Part shown: positions 60,721 through 64,000 of the stretch, one piece after another
Numbering within the stretch: position 1 is the first letter of the stretch
Layout: every line of letters begins with the position of its first letter
Assembly (NCBI RefSeq): GCF_900108085.1
Contig: NZ_FNVR01000016.1
Span: 1 to 64,000 of the forward strand
DNA: 64,000 nucleotides
DNA from: Algoriphagus boritolerans DSM 17298 = JCM 18970
Lineage (GTDB): Bacteria; Bacteroidota; Bacteroidia; Cytophagales; Cyclobacteriaceae
Direction of reading: 5' to 3'
The notes under the pieces: generated by a model
The model's database searches: none
The model's input: only the letters and a program-made list of their open reading frames with translations
Told to the model about the DNA's origin: nothing
Made by a program: the position numbers and the translations under genes

Positions 60721-61929
60721 AAATATCGTCCCAGAACCTATACACTCTTCACCCTGATACCAAGCCACAAACTGACCTGAAGCAATGCCTTTTTGAGCAT
60801 TTTCAAAGATCACAAAGAGTCCATTTTCCCGCATAATCAACGTTGATTTGGATAGTGGCTGACGATATCGAATGCGAGCTATATATTCAGCTGTTTGTCC
60901 GGGCATTAAAGCTAAATCTTCTCTGATCCAATGGATTTGATCGGATTTGACAAATAAGGCAAAGCGGTTCAAGCCTGGGTGATCTTCTCCCAAACCCGTG
61001 TAAATCACGTTTTCCTGTGTATCGGTAGCGATCACGAAAAGTGGCTTTCCGGTTCCGCCGACCTGCAGTCCTTTACGCTGGCCCACGGTGAAATAATGTG
61101 CACCATTGTGCTCACCCAGTACTTTTCCCTGATCCGTTGAGTAATGAATGGGAAGAGAAAGGGATTTCAATGTTTCTTCATCCCAATCTTCAGGTTCGAT
61201 TCCTGCAGGAACTTGAAGTTTTTGATAGATTTCCAAATTATCCGGAATTTGAATGATTTTTCCTTTTTTAGGTTTCAATTGTTGCTGAAGAAATTCCGGC
61301 AGGCGCACTTTTCCTATAAAGCAAAGTCCTTGTGAGTCTTTCTTTTCGGCAGTGATCAGATCAGCCGCTTTGGCCATTTCCCTAACTTGCGGTTTTTGTA
61401 AATGACCGATAGGAAAAAGAGCTTTGGCAAGTTGCTCCTGAGAAAGCTGACAAAGGAAATAGCTCTGATCTTTGTTGGGATCGGCACCTGCCAGAAGCTG
61501 GTACACGGGCTTTCCATCTACTTCGATTTCACCTTTTTGGCAATAATGACCTGTGGCCACAAAGTCGGCTTTGAGCTTTTGCGCAGCTTTTAAGAAAATA
61601 TCAAACTTGATTTCCCGATTGCAAAGGATATCGGGATTGGGAGTTCGGCCGGCTTCGTATTCAGAAAACATGTAATCCACAATGCGCTCCCGGTATTCTT
61701 CGCTTAGGTCAATGGCTTGAAAGGGAATGCCCAGTTTTTCTGCAACTAGCATCGCATCAGTGGAGTCTTCCATCCAAGGGCATTCGTTGGAGATGGTGAC
61801 GGATTCATCGTGCCAGTTTTTCATAAACATGCCGATGACTTCGTAGCCCTGATCTAGTAATAATTTGGCAGCAACGCTGCTGTCGACTCCGCCGGAGAGA
61901 CCGACAACGACTCTTGTTTTTTTTTGCAT
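60718..61929 (-). CDS. mnmA: tRNA 2-thiouridylase MnmA
   Basis: A 403-residue tRNA(34) sulfurtransferase. The PP-loop is [22 protein letters not shown]. The first catalytic Cys lies in [14 protein letters not shown], the second in [13 protein letters not shown]. Also [15 protein letters not shown], a substrate-binding motif, and a C-terminal beta-barrel. It makes 2-thiouridine at the wobble position of Lys, Glu and Gln tRNAs. The protein is a little longer than E. coli MnmA. Confidence 0.96.
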   Translation of the reverse strand: MQKKTRVVVGLSGGVDSSVAAKLLLDQGYEVIGMFMKNWHDESVTISNECPWMEDSTDAMLVAEKLGIPFQAIDLSEEYRERIVDYMFSEYEAGRTPNPDILCNREIKFDIFLKAAQKLKADFVATGHYCQKGEIEVDGKPVYQLLAGADPNKDQSYFLCQLSQEQLAKALFPIGHLQKPQVREMAKAADLITAEKKDSQGLCFIGKVRLPEFLQQQLKPKKGKIIQIPDNLEIYQKLQVPAGIEPEDWDEETLKSLSLPIHYSTDQGKVLGEHNGAHYFTVGQRKGLQVGGTGKPLFVIATDTQENVIYTGLGEDHPGLNRFALFVKSDQIHWIREDLALMPGQTAEYIARIRYRQPLSKSTLIMRENGLFVIFENAQKGIASGQFVAWYQGEECIGSGTIF

Positions 61930-62017
61930 AAGTAATAATTAATGGATTCAAGGTCCATTAGGTTACGGGGATGAAACGTCGATTTGGTTTCAATAAGTTC
62001 GTGAAGATAAATTAAAA

Positions 62018-62098
62018 GAGTTGTAAGGTTGCAAAGTGTGAAAGTTGTAAAGTTGGGTCCTAACTTTGCCACCTTGCAACTTCCAAACTTTACAACCC
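62018..62098. repeat. Palindromic GTTGTAA-GTTGCAA element before arfB
   Basis: GTTGTAAGGTTGCAAAGTG, AAAGTTGTAAAGTTGGG on the left is mirrored by AACTTTGCCACCTTGCAACTT, CCAAACTTTACAACC on the right, a degenerate inverted repeat ending at the ATG of arfB (62100). It could affect transcript folding before that gene. Confidence 0.65.
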
Positions 62099-62099
62099 A

Positions 62100-62516
62100 A
62101 TGTCCCTCGAAAAACGAATAGCCGACGGAGACTTTTTACCGGAACTCCAATTCCAAACTGCCCGAAGTGGCGGACCGGGTGGGCAAAATGTAAACAAGCT
62201 CGAAACTAAAGTTCAGCTGAGCTTTAACGTGAATAAATCTTCGGTATTGACTGAAGAAGAGAAATTGACTTTGCTTCAAAAAGCTAAAAACAAGATCGAT
62301 CAGGAGGGAAATCTGAATCTTTCCTGTCAGGAAAAGCGCTCACAGATTCAGAATAAAGAACTGGTGATCAGGAAATTTTATGATACGCTGAAATCAGCCT
62401 TTCATAAGAAGAAGGTCCGAAAAGCTACTCGACCCGGCAAAGGAGCGATAGAAGATCGCTTGAAATCAAAGAAGGTCCAGGCTGAAAAAAAGGCCAATAG
62501 GAAGTGGAAAGAGTAA
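62100..62516 (+). CDS. arfB: Peptide chain release/ribosome rescue factor ArfB (YaeJ)
   Basis: A 138-residue GGQ protein: FQTARSGGPGGQNVNKLETKVQLSF carries the catalytic GGQ, and a basic C-terminal tail (KKKVRKATRPGKGAIEDRLKSKKVQAEKKANRKWKE) suits binding in the mRNA channel. Lacks codon-recognition domains, so a rescue factor for stalled ribosomes. Confidence 0.95.
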   Translation: MSLEKRIADGDFLPELQFQTARSGGPGGQNVNKLETKVQLSFNVNKSSVLTEEEKLTLLQKAKNKIDQEGNLNLSCQEKRSQIQNKELVIRKFYDTLKSAFHKKKVRKATRPGKGAIEDRLKSKKVQAEKKANRKWKE

Positions 62517-62767
62517 ATTAAAGTAGCAAGTATTTGGTAGCAAGTATCAAGATATCGGAAGCAAGAGGCAAGAAACAAGAGATTTGGAAGTCAGAAGAAT
62601 CAAATCAAAAGGCTGAAAAAATTAAAGCAGTATGAATTCAAATTCATAAATATTTGAAAATTAAGAAATTAAGGGCATTGAGTTTATAGAGCTGGCCTTT
62701 GAATGAGTTTTTAACTTGAATACTTGAATCTTAATTTCCTAAATGGCCTTAATAGTTAAAAACTAGA
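62517..62767. repeat. Repeat-rich gap with inverted AACCATTAAGGGCATT-type element
   Basis: 62520-62590 holds AAGTAT/AGCAAG degenerate units. 62650-62767 is the second copy of the element at 10439: left TTAAGAAATTAAGGGCATTG (62660-62681), right arm on the minus strand AACTATTAAGGCCATTTAG, GAAATTAAGATT. No gene. Confidence 0.65.
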
Positions 62768-62816
62768 GTTATAACTTTTCCAAAGTTTTGAATTTTAAAA
62801 AAGTTATTTGAAACTA

Positions 62817-63509
62817 CTATTTGGCTTTTTTTGACTTTTTCAGCGTCATAAAGAAGAGTGTAAATCCAGATCCAATCGTAAAAAGCCCAAAAAGAGAAAA
62901 AGCCCTCAGCAAAAGGTTGTTAAAGTTGTCACGCCCGGCGTAGTCCATGGTATGAAACATCCATAGCGTGTCAAACCAGCGCCAATTGCGATGACGAACC
63001 CGTTCGAAATTTCCACTTTTGGCATCGATGTAAGCAGTAAGATTCTCTGGGTGATCAAAATTCACAGCCCAAGCAGGTAGTGGGCGACCTCGGTATTCGT
63101 GATGCGAACCCGTTTCCGTCAAGTATTCTACGGATTTGATTTCAAAGTCACCTTTGATGTAGATTTTAGCGATTTCTTTGGCTTCAACCTCGGAAATCCC
63201 ACCCTTAGCCAAGCCAGTTTGGGCATGGTATAATTTTTCTGAATTCACCCAATAGTAAGGTTGATGCTTCACAAATCGAAGTTCAAGACTTGCAATTTCT
63301 AGGGTTGAGTCCAGACTTGCCGGATTCACCAAGTGGGTAGCAGGCATGTGCATCATATGATCCTGGTGAAAATGATCCCCATGGATTTCATCAATATCGG
63401 TCCAAGAGAAGTATAAGCCGGAAATCGTCCAAAACAGAAATTGAATCCCGATGAAAACGCCTAAAAAGCGGTGGATTCTTCGGGCGTAGAATTGGTTGTT
63501 TTTTCTCAT
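62817..63509 (-). CDS. PepSY-associated membrane protein with His/Met-rich loop
   Basis: A 230-residue protein from ATG 63509 (MRKNNQFYARRIHRFLGVFIGIQFLFW). One hydrophobic segment near the N-terminus (about 15-35, LGVFIGIQFLFWTISGLYF) and one near the C-terminus (about 205-225) flank a periplasmic region with a PepSY-like part (GGISEVEAKEIAKIYIKGDFEIK) and the stretch DEIHGDHFHQDHMMHMPATH, rich in His and Met. That stretch could bind copper or iron; this is inference. It lies 29 bp downstream of the CHY-finger gene on the same strand, likely one transcript. Confidence 0.8.
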   Translation of the reverse strand: MRKNNQFYARRIHRFLGVFIGIQFLFWTISGLYFSWTDIDEIHGDHFHQDHMMHMPATHLVNPASLDSTLEIASLELRFVKHQPYYWVNSEKLYHAQTGLAKGGISEVEAKEIAKIYIKGDFEIKSVEYLTETGSHHEYRGRPLPAWAVNFDHPENLTAYIDAKSGNFERVRHRNWRWFDTLWMFHTMDYAGRDNFNNLLLRAFSLFGLFTIGSGFTLFFMTLKKSKKAK

Positions 63510-63538
63510 AAGGCAAGGAGGAAAGAGCAATGGATTGA

Positions 63539-64000
63539 TCAGTTATTAGTTTGAGAGGAAGCCTCTTCGTCCTTCTTTCCTCCATCTTCCGTCTCAAAAT
63601 ACAAGTGATAATGCTTGCTGCATCCTGGATTAAAACCTGATTTGCAAGTGGGACAGGTATTATTGGAAGCCATGTAATCCGCTATTGTCAATTCATTTCC
63701 ACAAACGCCGCAAAGAATTGCTTTTTGATCAAATTCTGTCTTTGGCCAGACTTGGTGTTCATGGTCTGCTTCTTCTTCATGGCAGGAAAAGCAAGGGTAA
63801 TATTTATTGCAGCATTTGAATTTGATCGCAATGATGTCCAGTTCGGAGTGCCAATGCACGCAGCGGGTCTGGTTGTCCACCGGCTTTCCAAAAACATTGA
63901 TGCCTCGGATCTGAGAGACTTTCAGGGGTTCCAGGATTTTTTCTTGAGCTTTGGTAGATCCAAAAAACATGAAAAGCAGACTTAGGGTGATAAGAATTTT
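63539..64000 (-). CDS. CHY zinc-finger protein with N-terminal signal-like segment, cut by the window edge
   Basis: The visible part has about 150 residues. Before the internal ATG at 63970 the frame stays open to the edge and reads KILITLSLLFMFFGSTKAQ, which looks like a signal peptide ending in the Bacteroidota-style AQ; the true start is outside. Then NVFGKPVDNQTRCVHWHSELDIIAIKFKCCNKYYPCFSCHEEEADHEHQ, in outline, with AILCGVCGNELTI, CPTCKSGFNPGCSKHYHLYFE completes a CHY zinc finger (about nine Cys/His). CHY proteins are usually cytosolic, so an exported form is unexpected. PepSY partner downstream. Confidence 0.75.
   Translation of the reverse strand, partial: KILITLSLLFMFFGSTKAQEKILEPLKVSQIRGINVFGKPVDNQTRCVHWHSELDIIAIKFKCCNKYYPCFSCHEEEADHEHQVWPKTEFDQKAILCGVCGNELTIADYMASNNTCPTCKSGFNPGCSKHYHLYFETEDGGKKDEEASSQTNN

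Overview
The window looks like chromosomal DNA of a Bacteroidota bacterium, most likely order Cytophagales, family Cyclobacteriaceae (Algoriphagus-like). This is inferred from gene content, not from a marker-gene comparison. The signs are a TTTG-N19-TAnnTTTG promoter, many Bacteroidota-type lipoproteins and signal peptides ending in AQ, a fused E1 alpha/beta dehydrogenase, a propeller-type sensor kinase with a LytTR regulator, split transketolase, a tricorn-like protease and a FecA-type TonB receptor. No rRNA or tRNA gene was recognised. The one RNA gene is rnpB (RNase P RNA).

Layout. 1-1.3 kb: hairpin-repeat fragment and three small genes, two of them zinc-binding. 1.4-7.6 kb: sensor kinase/LytTR pair, GH30 glycosidase lipoprotein and a DUF937 protein. 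7.7-14.9 kb: putative metallopeptidase, TerC, tricorn protease, a sigma-70 region-2 fragment and a disordered protein. 14.9-18.8 kb: accessory region with a restriction-modification C-terminal remnant, an IS200-like Y1 transposase nested symmetrically inside arrays of hairpin modules, a 21-bp-period minisatellite and a conserved unknown protein. 19-29.9 kb: GNAT, transketolase halves with thiol peroxidase, M23 peptidase, FAH-family enzyme, SGNH hydrolase, LD-carboxypeptidase, and an operon of alpha/beta hydrolase, ECF sigma and membrane protein. 30-42 kb: PBP4-like carboxypeptidase, YggS, LysE exporter, alanine dehydrogenase, fused E1, LuxE-like protein and a sigma54-type regulator lacking a DNA-binding domain. 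42-44 kb: rnpB and a broken TonB receptor. 44-53 kb: SUI1, universal stress protein, the argS-gpx-menA operon, arginase and arginine decarboxylase. 54-64 kb: etfBA, a DUF151/UVR protein, nupC, M28 peptidase, pseudouridine synthase, mnmA, arfB, PepSY protein and a CHY zinc-finger protein cut by the window edge.

Most genes are ordinary housekeeping or cell-envelope functions. Several clusters show common themes: envelope and peptidoglycan hydrolases (M23, S66, PBP4), arginine use (argS, arginase, arginine decarboxylase) and electron transfer (etfBA, menA).

The unusual content is in non-coding DNA. At least five dispersed repeat families occupy intergenic gaps: (a) a composite of six successive hairpins associated with the Y1 transposase; (b) elements with inverted ends starting TTTTTAACCAC-GAG, inserted directly after stop codons of minus-strand genes, one of which carries a GxxExxY gene; (c) an inverted AACCATTAAGGGCATT family; (d) a conserved hairpin leader shared by the tricorn protease and the LD-carboxypeptidase; and (e) the 21-bp AACGTT minisatellite. 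The Y1/hairpin/minisatellite region and the GxxExxY-carrying element are the best candidates for something undescribed.
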